Notes under the pieces: model-generated
The model's database searches: none
Seen by the model: only the letters and a program-made list of their open reading frames with translations
Told to the model about the DNA's origin: nothing
Translations under genes and position numbers: made by a program
Assembly: GCF_003491345.1 (NCBI RefSeq)
Contig: NZ_CP025512.1
Span: forward strand, 2,046,001-2,110,000
Source: Neorhizobium sp. SOG26
GTDB lineage: Bacteria; Pseudomonadota; Alphaproteobacteria; Rhizobiales; Rhizobiaceae
Direction of reading: 5' to 3'
Length of the DNA stretch: 64,000 nucleotides
Shown: in pieces, positions 27,958 through 35,727 of the stretch
Layout: each line of letters begins with the position of its first letter
Position numbering within the stretch: the stretch's first letter is position 1

Positions 27958-27990
27958 AAAGCCCGCCTTCATCCAATGAAGGCGGGAAAA
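27958..27990 (-). terminator. Terminator between the DMT gene and the convergent hypothetical
   Basis: Stem CCCGCCTTCA/TGAAGGCGGG (27962-27971, 27977-27986) with a 5-base loop. On the minus strand it is followed by CTTTTTATTTT, so it best serves the minus-strand gene at 28037-28579. Confidence 0.8.
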
Positions 27991-28036
27991 GCCTGCCGAT
28001 GGCGACAGGACCTGGCGTCGGGCAGTCGCGCAGGAA

Positions 28037-28579
28037 TTAGATGTCGAAATAGATGCTCGGGCTCGCCTTGGTGGCTTCGATCACCGGAGCGGAGGTGGGG
28101 AACGCCAGGGTGGATGCCTCGCCGCCGAGCACCACGTCGCCGCGATCCGTGGTGACAACCAGCACGCGCTCGATGCTGCCTTCCGCCGTGATCGAATAGT
28201 CGATGCGCATCGCCTTTTCCGACCAGCCGAGCGCCACGAGGTGATCGCGCTTCAGGTCGGCGCAGTCGATGCAGGAAGACGCACCAAGCTTCAGCTCGCT
28301 GCCGCCGAGGAAGCTGTCGAGGTATCCGTCGACTTCGCCGATCGCCGTCTCGATCGCCATGTTGGCGTTCAGAAGCTCGCGACGCTTCGTGAAGGTCAGC
28401 GTCACGGTTTCCTTTTCTGTGGAGCGTCCTTCAAAGCTCGGCATGTCCGCAGCGGCGAGTTCAATCGCGCTGCTGGAGGCGAGGCCCCGGGTGAAGCCGC
28501 CGATGCCGAATGCACTGGCTTCCTTGGAATAGATGAGGGCCGTCAGGACGACCGCTGAAAGTACGAGCTTCTTGATCAT
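28037..28579 (-). CDS. Exported hypothetical, possibly a degenerate transglutaminase-like protein
   Basis: A 180-residue protein with a signal peptide (MIKKLVLSAVVLTALIYSKEASA). The region CIDCADLKRDHLVALGW followed by RVLVVTTDRGDVVL resembles the bacterial transglutaminase-like cysteine proteinase group (BTLCP, COG3672), which has a DCxD cysteine, then KRxxLxxxGW and a HAVLVVRTDRGDLVLDN block. Here the expected histidine position reads ER and the terminal Asp-Asn reads GG, so it would be inactive if the resemblance is real; the spacing after the cysteine is also shorter. It is divergent from a lytic transglycosylase lipoprotein gene, which suggests an envelope role. Confidence 0.55.
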   Translation of the reverse strand: MIKKLVLSAVVLTALIYSKEASAFGIGGFTRGLASSSAIELAAADMPSFEGRSTEKETVTLTFTKRRELLNANMAIETAIGEVDGYLDSFLGGSELKLGASSCIDCADLKRDHLVALGWSEKAMRIDYSITAEGSIERVLVVTTDRGDVVLGGEASTLAFPTSAPVIEATKASPSIYFDI

Positions 28580-28831
28580 AACACTGCACCCTGTTTCAAA
28601 TTGGACGACTTGATCGCCGTCTCGCTTCTTGATGAGACAGTTCTACGCAAAAGCGTTTTCAGTGCGCTTAAGCCGATTGCTGCAATTTTAGCGAAATCGC
28701 GCTTTTTCCCTTTTCGGCACAAACCGGCTGGGGCGGGCACGCGGTATGCTGCCCAGGCCCACGTCCGCGATCTCTAAACTTTTCCTTAAATTTTACCGGT
28801 TATTAATCTCTGGAACACGAGAGACCGAGCG

Positions 28832-29407
28832 ATGCGTATTGCGTTTTTCATCGCCCTTGTGGCAGTCACCCTCACCGCCTGTGCCTCCGCGCCGAGCCGT
28901 ATCAACAACGCCTGCGCGATCTTTGAGCAGCGAGGCGGGCTCTTCAACAATTGGGCACGGGATGCCAAGCGCGTGGAGCGCGAATACGGCGTGCCGGTAC
29001 CGGTGCTGATGGCGACCATCTATGTCGAGTCGGGCTTCCAGCCCTATGCCAAGCCGAAGCGCAAATACATCCTCGGCATCATTCCCTGGGGACGCATCTC
29101 GACGGCCTATGGTTATGCGCAGGCGCTAGACGGCACCTGGAAAACCTACCAGAAGGACACCGGCCGCTGGAGCGCAAGCCGCAGCAATTTCGGCGACGCC
29201 ATCCACTTCGTCGGCTGGTATCATAACCGCAGCAGCAGGGTAAACGGCATCGCGCCGACGGACAGCTACAACCTCTACCTCGCCTATTACGCGGGTCATA
29301 ACGGTTACAAGCGCGGCCAGTTCACCTCGGCCATCCGTGGCGCGGCCCAGAGATCGGCCAGCATGGCGTCGCGTTACGAGGCTCAGCTCAGAGGCTGCGG
29401 ATACTGA
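28832..29407 (+). CDS. Lytic transglycosylase (SLT domain) lipoprotein
   Basis: A 191-residue lipoprotein with a lipobox LTAC (Cys17 lipidated) and a lysozyme-like SLT domain. The catalytic glutamate is Glu66 in ATIYVESGFQ, followed by the family motif STAYGYAQALDGTW and YYAGHNGY. It cleaves the glycan strands of peptidoglycan to 1,6-anhydro-muropeptides at the outer-membrane face. Unlike most SLT proteins it also has a paired cysteine (CAIF at 28 and GCGY at the end). Confidence 0.88.
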   Translation: MRIAFFIALVAVTLTACASAPSRINNACAIFEQRGGLFNNWARDAKRVEREYGVPVPVLMATIYVESGFQPYAKPKRKYILGIIPWGRISTAYGYAQALDGTWKTYQKDTGRWSASRSNFGDAIHFVGWYHNRSSRVNGIAPTDSYNLYLAYYAGHNGYKRGQFTSAIRGAAQRSASMASRYEAQLRGCGY

Positions 29408-29429
29408 CCCGCAGCCCGCCTTTCATGGT

Positions 29430-30044
29430 TCAGGCGCCGTAGGGCGCCAGGAACTTCTTGATGGCCTCGATCTCGTTCGGGCGGATCTCATGTCCGCCAG
29501 CGTGCCATTCGAGCGTCACTGTATCGCCCTGCCGCTTGAAGTAGTCGGACAGTTGCTCCGTCAGCTCGACCGGGCAGATCGGGTCGTGCTCGCCGGCCGT
29601 AATCAGCACATGCGCGTTCTCATCCACGGCCCGATCCTTCGGCGAAAACGGGATCAGCGGATGCATCAGCACGCCGGCTTCAAACAGGCCCGGCTTTTCG
29701 ATCATGATGTTGGCGAGGATGTTGGCGCCATTCGAAAAGCCAAGGCCGATCACCGTCGATGATTCATGCCGCTTGCGGTTGGCCTCCACAAAGTCGCTCA
29801 TCCGCTCGGTGGCACGCTGCAGGTCGTCGCAGTCATAAACGCCTTCCGCCTTGCGCCGGAAAAAGCGTGCGGCACCATGTTCGGAAACATCGCCACGCGG
29901 TGAAACCACCGTGGCAGTCGGAAGCAGCCTGCCGCCGAAGTCGAAAAACTGGTTTTCGTCCCCTCCGGTGCCGTGGAACACAAAAAGGATGGGGGCGCCG
30001 GGCGCACCGGGCCGCACCCGGTGCACATAGCTATCGTAACTCAT
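29430..30044 (-). CDS. Alpha/beta hydrolase, MhqD/carboxylesterase type
   Basis: A 204-residue cytoplasmic serine hydrolase of the phospholipase/carboxylesterase group. The triad is Ser104 (GFSNGA), Asp154 (GEHDPICP) and His185 (GGHEIRP); the oxyanion segment is FVFHGTGGDE. It follows the ring-cleaving dioxygenase gene in the same direction 61 bases later. The pair corresponds to Bacillus MhqO and MhqD, which are induced by hydroquinones and related electrophiles; whether this pair has that role is inference. Confidence 0.85.
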   Translation of the reverse strand: MSYDSYVHRVRPGAPGAPILFVFHGTGGDENQFFDFGGRLLPTATVVSPRGDVSEHGAARFFRRKAEGVYDCDDLQRATERMSDFVEANRKRHESSTVIGLGFSNGANILANIMIEKPGLFEAGVLMHPLIPFSPKDRAVDENAHVLITAGEHDPICPVELTEQLSDYFKRQGDTVTLEWHAGGHEIRPNEIEAIKKFLAPYGA

Positions 30045-30062
30045 GGTTATTCTCCTGATGAT

Positions 30063-30092
30063 CCGGAAGGAACAGCCGCTCCTTCCGGTTTT
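30063..30092. other. Hairpin between the dioxygenase and hydrolase genes
   Basis: Stem CCGGAAGGA/TCCTTCCGG (30063-30071, 30080-30088) with an 8-base loop and TTTT following on the plus strand. On the minus strand, the direction of both genes, no T-run follows, so it may act as a processing or stability element rather than a terminator. Confidence 0.45.
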
Positions 30093-30105
30093 GTCTTCAT
30101 CTGGT

Positions 30106-31035
30106 TCAAGCGAGCGGTTCGAGGTGTTGCTCGAGCGTTGCGCGAAGATGCGCGTGCTGCTTCGGAAGCTTCAGCGCTTCGCCGAGGTGAGCGGTATCCT
30201 CGTCGCGGTCGAAGCCCGGTTCGTTGGTGGCGATCTCGAACAGGACGCCCCCGGGCGTGCGAAAATAGATCGCCCAGAAGTAGTCGCGGTCGATCACCGG
30301 CGTGACCTGGTACCCCGTATCCATCAGCGCCTTGCGCACTTCGAGCTGCTTTTCGCGGTTCTCGACTGCGAAAGCGATGTGATGAACCGAGCCGGCTCCA
30401 AGCCGCGCGCTGTTGATGTTCGGCATAGTTTCCACGTCGATGAAGTCCGCGCCATTGCCGCCCGGGATACCGAAGCGGATCACGCCGTCCTTCGCGTCGA
30501 CCTGTTCGTAGCCCATGAACTTCAGGAGTTCGGAGGTCGCGCCATCGTCGCGCAGACGCATGGAGGCGGAATGGAAGCCACGGATCGCTTCGTCCGCACC
30601 GACACCATTGCCGGTCCAGGGAGCGCGGTTATCGTCCTTCACTTCCACGAGTGCAAAACCATCGCCATCGGGTCCTGCAAAATTCAGGCGCTTTTCGCCG
30701 AAGGCTTCATCGGCCTTCAACCCCTCGGCGCCGGCCTTAGCCAGCCGGTCGCTCCAGTAGCCGAGCGAACCTTGCGGAACGGAGAAGACAGTCGTGCCCA
30801 CTTCACCGGTGCCGGGACGGCCCTGGGCAATATGGGGATACGGAAAATACGTCATCACCGAGCCGGGCGTGCCGACTTCGTCGCCGTAATAGAGGTGGTA
30901 GACATCCGGCGCGTCGAAGTTGACGGTCTTCTTGACCCTGCGCAGGCCGAGCGTATCGGTGAAGAACCTGTTGTTGGTGCTGGCGCTTGCAGCCATCGAC
31001 GTGACGTGGTGCAGGCCCTTGATCTGGGTGAGCAT
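30106..31035 (-). CDS. Ring-cleaving dioxygenase (VOC family, MhqO-like)
   Basis: A 309-residue protein with two vicinal-oxygen-chelate modules. The first starts IKGLHHVTSMAASASTNNRFF (metal ligand His9 or His10), the second has GAGSVHHIAFAVEN and RTPGGVLFEIATNEPGF with a ligand Glu. This arrangement is that of the hydroquinone-specific dioxygenases MhqO/MhqE/MhqA. Downstream lies an MhqD-like hydrolase. Physiological substrate not shown by the sequence. Confidence 0.88.
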   Translation of the reverse strand: MLTQIKGLHHVTSMAASASTNNRFFTDTLGLRRVKKTVNFDAPDVYHLYYGDEVGTPGSVMTYFPYPHIAQGRPGTGEVGTTVFSVPQGSLGYWSDRLAKAGAEGLKADEAFGEKRLNFAGPDGDGFALVEVKDDNRAPWTGNGVGADEAIRGFHSASMRLRDDGATSELLKFMGYEQVDAKDGVIRFGIPGGNGADFIDVETMPNINSARLGAGSVHHIAFAVENREKQLEVRKALMDTGYQVTPVIDRDYFWAIYFRTPGGVLFEIATNEPGFDRDEDTAHLGEALKLPKQHAHLRATLEQHLEPLA

Positions 31036-31179
31036 TTCAAACCCCTTTCTGGCCCAACTCCCAATAGGTGAGCCAATGTTCTAGGGCATATTTGGTCCAT
31101 GCCGTGCCGCTTGGATAGACGACGGCATCCGAACGCATCGTTCACTCGGCGTTGACGAAACTCATGACGTGTTCAACAA

Positions 31180-31872
31180 CTACACGCTGTCAGGCAGCTT
31201 CCAGTCGACAGGGTCCTTGCCGATCGAGCTCAGATAGGTGTTGGTCTTGGAGAACGGGCGGGAACCCAGGAAGCCATTGTGCGCCGATAGCGGCGACGGG
31301 TGGGCGGATTTCAGCACAAGATGCCGCTCGCTATCCACGAAGGCCGCCTTCTTCTGGGCATAGGAGCCCCAGAGGATAAAGACGATCCCGTCGCATTCGT
31401 CATTGACGGTGCGGATCACGGCATCGGTGAAACGCTCCCAGCCCTTGCCCTGATGGGCGGCGGCGCGGCCTTCCTCCACGGTGAGCACGCTGTTGAGCAG
31501 GAGAACCCCCTGCTCTGCCCAGTGCTCAAGGAATCCGTGTCTGGCTGGAGGGATGCCGAGGTCGGCCTCCATCTCCTTGTAGATGTTGACCAGCGACGGC
31601 GGAATGCGCACGCCCGGCTGCACGGAAAAGCACAGGCCATGCGCTTGCCCCTGCCCGTGGTATGGGTCCTGCCCGAGGATCACCACCTTCACCTCGTCGA
31701 GCGGCGTCAGGTCGAGCGCCCGGAAATATTCCGCGCCCTTCGGGAAGATGCGCTTGCCTGCCTGCTTTTCGGCCAGCAGGAATTGCTTCAGCTGCGCCAT
31801 GTAGGGCTCGCCGAACTCCTTCTCGAGCGCCTGCTTCCAGCTTTCCTCGAGCTTCACCCCATCGCCACCCAT
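31180..31872 (-). CDS. ung: Uracil-DNA glycosylase
   Basis: Ung removes uracil from DNA in base excision repair. The 230 residues include the water-activating motif GQDPYHG (Asp69, Tyr71), [13 protein letters not shown], the uracil-recognition [11 protein letters not shown] and the DNA-intercalation loop [11 protein letters not shown] at 31872 has GAGGAG seven bases upstream; an internal GTG five codons later is an alternative. The gene follows the glyoxalase-type gene by 12 bases and is likely co-transcribed with it and galE. Confidence 0.96.
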   Translation of the reverse strand: MGGDGVKLEESWKQALEKEFGEPYMAQLKQFLLAEKQAGKRIFPKGAEYFRALDLTPLDEVKVVILGQDPYHGQGQAHGLCFSVQPGVRIPPSLVNIYKEMEADLGIPPARHGFLEHWAEQGVLLLNSVLTVEEGRAAAHQGKGWERFTDAVIRTVNDECDGIVFILWGSYAQKKAAFVDSERHLVLKSAHPSPLSAHNGFLGSRPFSKTNTYLSSIGKDPVDWKLPDSV

Positions 31873-31884
31873 CGGTCGCTCCTC

Positions 31885-32280
31885 TTACTGGAAGCGGCCG
31901 CCGCGCTGGATCACTTCCGTCTTGTAGCCATCCGGATCCGTCACGAAGAAGAACTTGGCAAATGGCTTGCCCTCATGCGGCATTTCCACCAGTTTGCCAA
32001 CGGTCAGCCCCAACTCCGTGAAGCGCTTGTGTTCGGCCTCGACATCATCAACCGTCACGGCAAGGTGGCCGTAGCCGTCACCGAGGTTGTAGGCTTCCGT
32101 ACGCCCGGCATTGACCGTCAGTTCCAGTTCAAAGCCCGTTTCCGGGTTGGACATGTAGATGAGCGTGAAGCCATCGAAGGGCACACGGTCCGCAACCTTG
32201 AGGCCGAACGCCTTCTCGTAGAAGTCGACCGACCGAGCCTCTTCGAGCACGCGGATCATCGAATGGACCATCTTTGCCAT
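31885..32280 (-). CDS. gloA: Lactoylglutathione lyase-like VOC protein
   Basis: A 131-residue single VOC domain close to glyoxalase I, which isomerises the methylglyoxal-glutathione hemithioacetal. It has MVHSMIRVLEEARSVDFYEKAFG, TLIYMSNPETGFELELTVN (Glu ligand), GYGHLAVTVDD (His ligand) and FFVTDPDGYKTEVIQR (Glu ligand). In rhizobia such genes lie between galE and ung. The exact substrate could be another small aldehyde adduct. Confidence 0.82.
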   Translation of the reverse strand: MAKMVHSMIRVLEEARSVDFYEKAFGLKVADRVPFDGFTLIYMSNPETGFELELTVNAGRTEAYNLGDGYGHLAVTVDDVEAEHKRFTELGLTVGKLVEMPHEGKPFAKFFFVTDPDGYKTEVIQRGGRFQ

Positions 32281-32291
32281 GGTGTATTTCC

Positions 32292-33281
32292 TTACTGCAG
32301 TACGTGATTTGAACGGGAATGCCAGTCCCAGGCCGAACGGATGATGTCATGCAGCGTGTACTGCGGCTGCCAGCCGAGCACGGCCCTGGCCTTGTCATTG
32401 TTCGCGACCAGCGAGGTGGAGTCTCCTTCCCGCCGCCCGACATATTCCACCGGGAATGGCTTGCCGGAGACTTCCGAAATGGCGGCCAGCAGTTCCTTCA
32501 CCGTGGTGCCGGTGCCGGTGCCGAGATTGAGCTCGACCGTGTCGCCGCCCGCCAGCAGGTAATCGACGGCGCGCACATGGGCGTCGGCAAGGTCGAGAAC
32601 GTGGATATAGTCGCGCACGCAGGTGCCATCGCGCGTGTCATAGTCGTCGCCGAACACCTTGAAGCCCTGGCGCCGGCCAAGCGCCGCCTCGATGGCGAGC
32701 GGAATGGCATGTGTTTCCGGCGTATGCCATTCGCCGATCCGGCCTTCGAAGTCGGCGCCGGCCGCGTTGAAGTAACGGAGCATCACCGACTTCAGATCCT
32801 TGTAGGTGCCGTAGTCCTTGAGCGCCTGCTCGATGATGAACTTGGTGCGGCCATAGGGGTTGATCGGCTCCTGCTTGTGCGTCTCGTCCATCGGCACGCG
32901 ATCCGGCAGCCCGTAGGTCGCGCAGGTGGAGGAGAAGACAAAAGCCTTCACGCCGGAATCGATCGCCGCCGACAGAAGCGTCAGGGCGCCGATGACATTG
33001 TTGTCGTAGAAGCCGACTGGGTTCTTGACCGATTCCCCGACCTCGATCAGCGCTGCGAAATGCAGCACCGCGTCCGGCTTGTGCTTGGCGAAGACCTCGT
33101 CGAGACGTGCCCGGTCCCGGATGTCGCCTTCTTCCAGTTCGCCCCAGCGAACAAATTCGGCATGGCCATTGGAGAGGTTGTCGAAGACCACCGGCTCATA
33201 TCCGCGCTCCGCCAGCACCAGGCATGTATGCGAGCCGATATAACCGGCCCCGCCAACGACAAGCACCTTCTTCTTCGACAT
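32292..33281 (-). CDS. galE: UDP-glucose 4-epimerase
   Basis: GalE interconverts UDP-glucose and UDP-galactose, supplying galactose for exopolysaccharide and lipopolysaccharide. The 329 residues begin MSKKKVLVVGGAGYIGSHTC (NAD-binding GGAGYIG) and show FSSTCATYG, the active-site YGRTK and AGADFEGRIGEWH. ATG at 33281 follows AGGAGCGGTG; the longer frame to 33368 has no similarity. First gene of a likely galE-gloA-ung transcript. Confidence 0.95.
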   Translation of the reverse strand: MSKKKVLVVGGAGYIGSHTCLVLAERGYEPVVFDNLSNGHAEFVRWGELEEGDIRDRARLDEVFAKHKPDAVLHFAALIEVGESVKNPVGFYDNNVIGALTLLSAAIDSGVKAFVFSSTCATYGLPDRVPMDETHKQEPINPYGRTKFIIEQALKDYGTYKDLKSVMLRYFNAAGADFEGRIGEWHTPETHAIPLAIEAALGRRQGFKVFGDDYDTRDGTCVRDYIHVLDLADAHVRAVDYLLAGGDTVELNLGTGTGTTVKELLAAISEVSGKPFPVEYVGRREGDSTSLVANNDKARAVLGWQPQYTLHDIIRSAWDWHSRSNHVLQ

Positions 33282-33467
33282 CACCGCTCCTGCTTTTGGG
33301 ATTTGCCGGCAATATACCCGCCGACAGGCAAATGGAAAGGGTGCCTTTCCGGCAACCGCCCCGCGCACCAGATAAGGGCGGTGCGTCAGGTCCCAAGTTG
33401 AATCAATACATGAAGACGGGGCGCTTCAACTTGTTTATCCTGATGAAGATTTTCCCATAGGTCTTTC

Positions 33468-33824
33468 ATGCGACTCATATTTTTGTGTCTAGGCTGGCTG
33501 TTCGTAGCGCTCGGCGTCATCGGCGCTTTCCTGCCGGTCATGCCGACAACACCCTTCCTGCTGCTCGCGGTTGCGTGTTTCGCGCGCTCCTCGCCGAAGC
33601 TCGAAGCCTGGCTGATGAACCACCCGACCTTCGGCCCGCCGCTGCGCGACTGGCGCGAACGTGGCGCCATTTCACCACGGGCAAAGATCACCGCCGTGTC
33701 GCTGATGGCAGTGAGCTATGCGATTTTCTGGTTCGGCACCGCGCCGCCACCCGGGCGCGCCCTGCTTGTCGCCGCGCTGATGATCGCACCTGCGGCGTTC
33801 ATGCTGACCCGGCCTAACGCCTGA
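33468..33824 (+). CDS. YbaN family (DUF454) inner-membrane protein
   Basis: 118 residues with N-terminal hydrophobic segments (LIFLCLGWLFVALGVIGAFLP, then PFLLLAVACFARSS) and two more at the C-terminus. The motif LPVMPTTPFLLLAVACFARSSP is the DUF454 signature. Function unknown. Divergent from galE, single gene. Confidence 0.85.
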   Translation: MRLIFLCLGWLFVALGVIGAFLPVMPTTPFLLLAVACFARSSPKLEAWLMNHPTFGPPLRDWRERGAISPRAKITAVSLMAVSYAIFWFGTAPPPGRALLVAALMIAPAAFMLTRPNA

Positions 33825-33868
33825 TCCTGCACTGATGGTGGCGGCTCAAGAGCTGTCCGCCCCCCTCC

Positions 33869-34099
33869 TTAGATGGCCGGAACCCACTTCCAGAACACGC
33901 CTTCCATCCGCTCCGGATAATATTTAAACTCGCATTCCAGCCGCTTGCCATAAGCTTCGGCGGCTTCGAGCGCTTCCTTGCTCACCGGGTTCATTCCCGT
34001 GCCTGGCGCAAACCAGTCTTCGAGAAGATCTTCCGGCACATAAACGCCTGTCCTCAGCGGCATGGCCTTGAGCGTCTCGTCAAGCTCGTGTGGCGGCAT
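33869..34099 (-). CDS. Small conserved hypothetical protein
   Basis: 76 residues, soluble, with many aromatic and charged residues (LEDWFAPGTGMNPVSKEAL, ERMEGVFWKWVPAI). I do not recognise the family. GGAGGG precedes the ATG by seven bases, which supports translation. It is followed by no gene before the convergent DUF454 gene. Confidence 0.55.
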   Translation of the reverse strand: MPPHELDETLKAMPLRTGVYVPEDLLEDWFAPGTGMNPVSKEALEAAEAYGKRLECEFKYYPERMEGVFWKWVPAI

Positions 34100-34179
34100 G
34101 GTGCAATCTCCCTCCTATTTGCCCGCGGCGGCCGAACCCGTGCGCCCGTCTAGCGCAGAGCCTTCCCGAACCCAGCCTG

Positions 34180-34368
34180 TCAGTGCTGCGCCACGTGCTC
34201 CGGCTTGCCCTTGCGCTTGGTCGACGCAAGCTCGTCGAGCTGCTTTTCGCTCATCGACTTTTCCATGCTCTTCGAGGCGCCCTTGAGGTCGCCCTTCTTG
34301 ATGTCGCCGCGCTTGGCGGCGAGCGCCGCACCGGCGGCTTTCTGCTGTGCTTTCGATTTGGCTGGCAT
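34180..34368 (-). CDS. DUF3008 family small basic protein
   Basis: A 62-residue lysine-rich protein, MPAKSKAQQKAAGAALAAKR, with KGDLKGASKSMEKSMSEKQL, the DUF3008 signature. Such proteins are common in alphaproteobacteria and often stress induced; the biochemical role is unknown. AAGGAGG lies just before the ATG. A stress-type promoter candidate ends 30 bases upstream. Confidence 0.85.
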   Translation of the reverse strand: MPAKSKAQQKAAGAALAAKRGDIKKGDLKGASKSMEKSMSEKQLDELASTKRKGKPEHVAQH

Positions 34369-34397
34369 GTGATCCTCCTTGGGGTTGCCGGCGATTC

Positions 34398-34423
34398 AAC
34401 ACCCGGGCGGAAGCCTTGGTTCC
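34398..34423 (-). promoter_or_regulatory. EcfG/RpoE2-type promoter of the DUF3008 gene
   Basis: Minus strand GGAAC (34423-34419), 18 bases, GTT (34400-34398), 30 bases before the DUF3008 ATG. It is divergent from and 11 bases away from another such site. Confidence 0.62.
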
Positions 34424-34434
34424 CGCTCCGCATG

Positions 34435-34459
34435 GGAACCTCTGCGTCGACGGTGGGTT
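34435..34459 (+). promoter_or_regulatory. EcfG/RpoE2-type promoter of the 85-residue gene
   Basis: GGAAC (34435-34439), 17 bases, GTT (34457-34459), 58 bases before the ATG at 34517. Confidence 0.55.
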
Positions 34460-34516
34460 GTCAGCCAACGAGCCTCGTCGCCGACGAAGGCTCAGGCCAA
34501 TCGAAAGGATACGCGT

Positions 34517-34774
34517 ATGGACGCCGAACGCAAAACAAACCCCGATGGTGAATCCGCTCGCTTCGAGCAGGAAGGCCGCGAACGTGCCGAGGATGCGCTG
34601 CACGCACAGGCCGACATGACCAATCTCGATGCCGTGAAGGAAGCCTCGCGGCTCGGCGGCGGCGACACCTACATCGTCGATGCCGACCTTGAAGATCTCG
34701 ACGAGCGGTCGGACACCGACCAGCCCGACGGTCGCCCGAGCCCCATGGCAAACGCCGACAACCCGGAGCGCTGA
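34517..34774 (+). CDS. Small acidic hypothetical protein
   Basis: 85 residues, very hydrophilic and acidic (VDADLEDLDERSDTDQPDG), probably disordered; no known family. AAAGGA lies ten bases before the ATG. It is divergent from the DUF3008 gene, sharing a 148-base region that holds one stress-type promoter candidate for each gene. The nucleotidyltransferase gene follows after 83 bases with its own such site. Confidence 0.55.
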   Translation: MDAERKTNPDGESARFEQEGRERAEDALHAQADMTNLDAVKEASRLGGGDTYIVDADLEDLDERSDTDQPDGRPSPMANADNPER

Positions 34775-34802
34775 GCGACACGGTGACCTGAACAAGGCCC
34801 GC

Positions 34803-34828
34803 GGAACCAGTTCACGGGCTTTGGTGTT
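34803..34828 (+). promoter_or_regulatory. EcfG/RpoE2-type promoter of the nucleotidyltransferase operon
   Basis: GGAAC (34803-34807), 18 bases, GTT (34826-34828), 30 bases before the ATG at 34858. Confidence 0.6.
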
Positions 34829-34857
34829 GCTGTCTCCATTGAGACACGGAGACATCG

Positions 34858-35727
34858 ATGGACGCCGACATAACGCCCACCGGATCAACAGCAACGGAAC
34901 GCGGTTCCCACCCCATGGAACTGATGCCCGGCATCGAGGTGAAGGCTGCCCCGACGCTGGCCGATCCTGATTCCGAGGCCTTCGTGGCCGAGGCGATCGA
35001 GGAACTGGTGCGTTGCCACATCCCGTTCCTGCTTGCAGGCACGTTTGCGGTCAGCGCCTATACGGGCATCAGCCGCCCGACCAAGGATCTCGACATCTTC
35101 TGCAAGGCCGGCGACTACGCCCGCATCCTCGCCCACTTCAAGGAGCGCGGCTACGAGATCGAGGTCGAGGACGACCGCTGGCTCGGCAAGGTCAAGAAGG
35201 GCCGGCACTTCTTCGATGTGATCTTCGCGGGCTCGAACGGCACCATGCCGATCAGCGACGCCTGGTTTGAAAACGCCCGCCAGATCGAGATGAACGGCCA
35301 CAAGGTGCGCATCATCGCGCCGACCGAGCTCATCTGGTCGAAATGTTTCGTGCAGTTGCGCCACCGTTACGACGGCGGAGACATCGTCCACATGATCCTG
35401 CGCGCCCACGACCAGGTCGATTGGGAACGCCTTCTCAACCACATGGAAGTGCATTGGGAAGTGCTGCTGATCCACCTCCTGAACTTCCGGTGGATCTACC
35501 CGACGGAGCGCGACAAGGTGCCGGACTGGCTGCTCGACGAATTGCTCGACCGGCTGAAGGCACAGCGCGAACTGCCCTTGCCGCAGATGAAGATCTGCCG
35601 CGGCCGCATGTTCAGCCGCGTCGATTTCGAGATCGACGTGAAGGAATGGGGTTTTGCCGATGTTGGCGGCGAAGGCGAGCTTCGCGAAGGCATCGAACAG
35701 GAACGAGCAGAAGGAGGATCGGCGTGA
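34858..35727 (+). CDS. Nucleotidyltransferase-fold protein
   Basis: A 289-residue protein with a polymerase-beta-like nucleotidyltransferase fold: FLLAGTFAVSAYTG (Gly61 loop), TKDLDIF with the metal-binding Asp77 and Asp79, and HFFDVIF supplying a third acidic residue. It resembles the Nrd/MNT-like group in which the domain is followed by a helical region (here about 160-260, with WIYPTERDKVPDWLLDELL). The target (nucleic acid, protein or small molecule) is unknown. Its stop overlaps the GTG of a metallophosphoesterase gene by 4 bases, so the two act together. GGAG precedes the ATG. Confidence 0.72.
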   Translation: MDADITPTGSTATERGSHPMELMPGIEVKAAPTLADPDSEAFVAEAIEELVRCHIPFLLAGTFAVSAYTGISRPTKDLDIFCKAGDYARILAHFKERGYEIEVEDDRWLGKVKKGRHFFDVIFAGSNGTMPISDAWFENARQIEMNGHKVRIIAPTELIWSKCFVQLRHRYDGGDIVHMILRAHDQVDWERLLNHMEVHWEVLLIHLLNFRWIYPTERDKVPDWLLDELLDRLKAQRELPLPQMKICRGRMFSRVDFEIDVKEWGFADVGGEGELREGIEQERAEGGSA

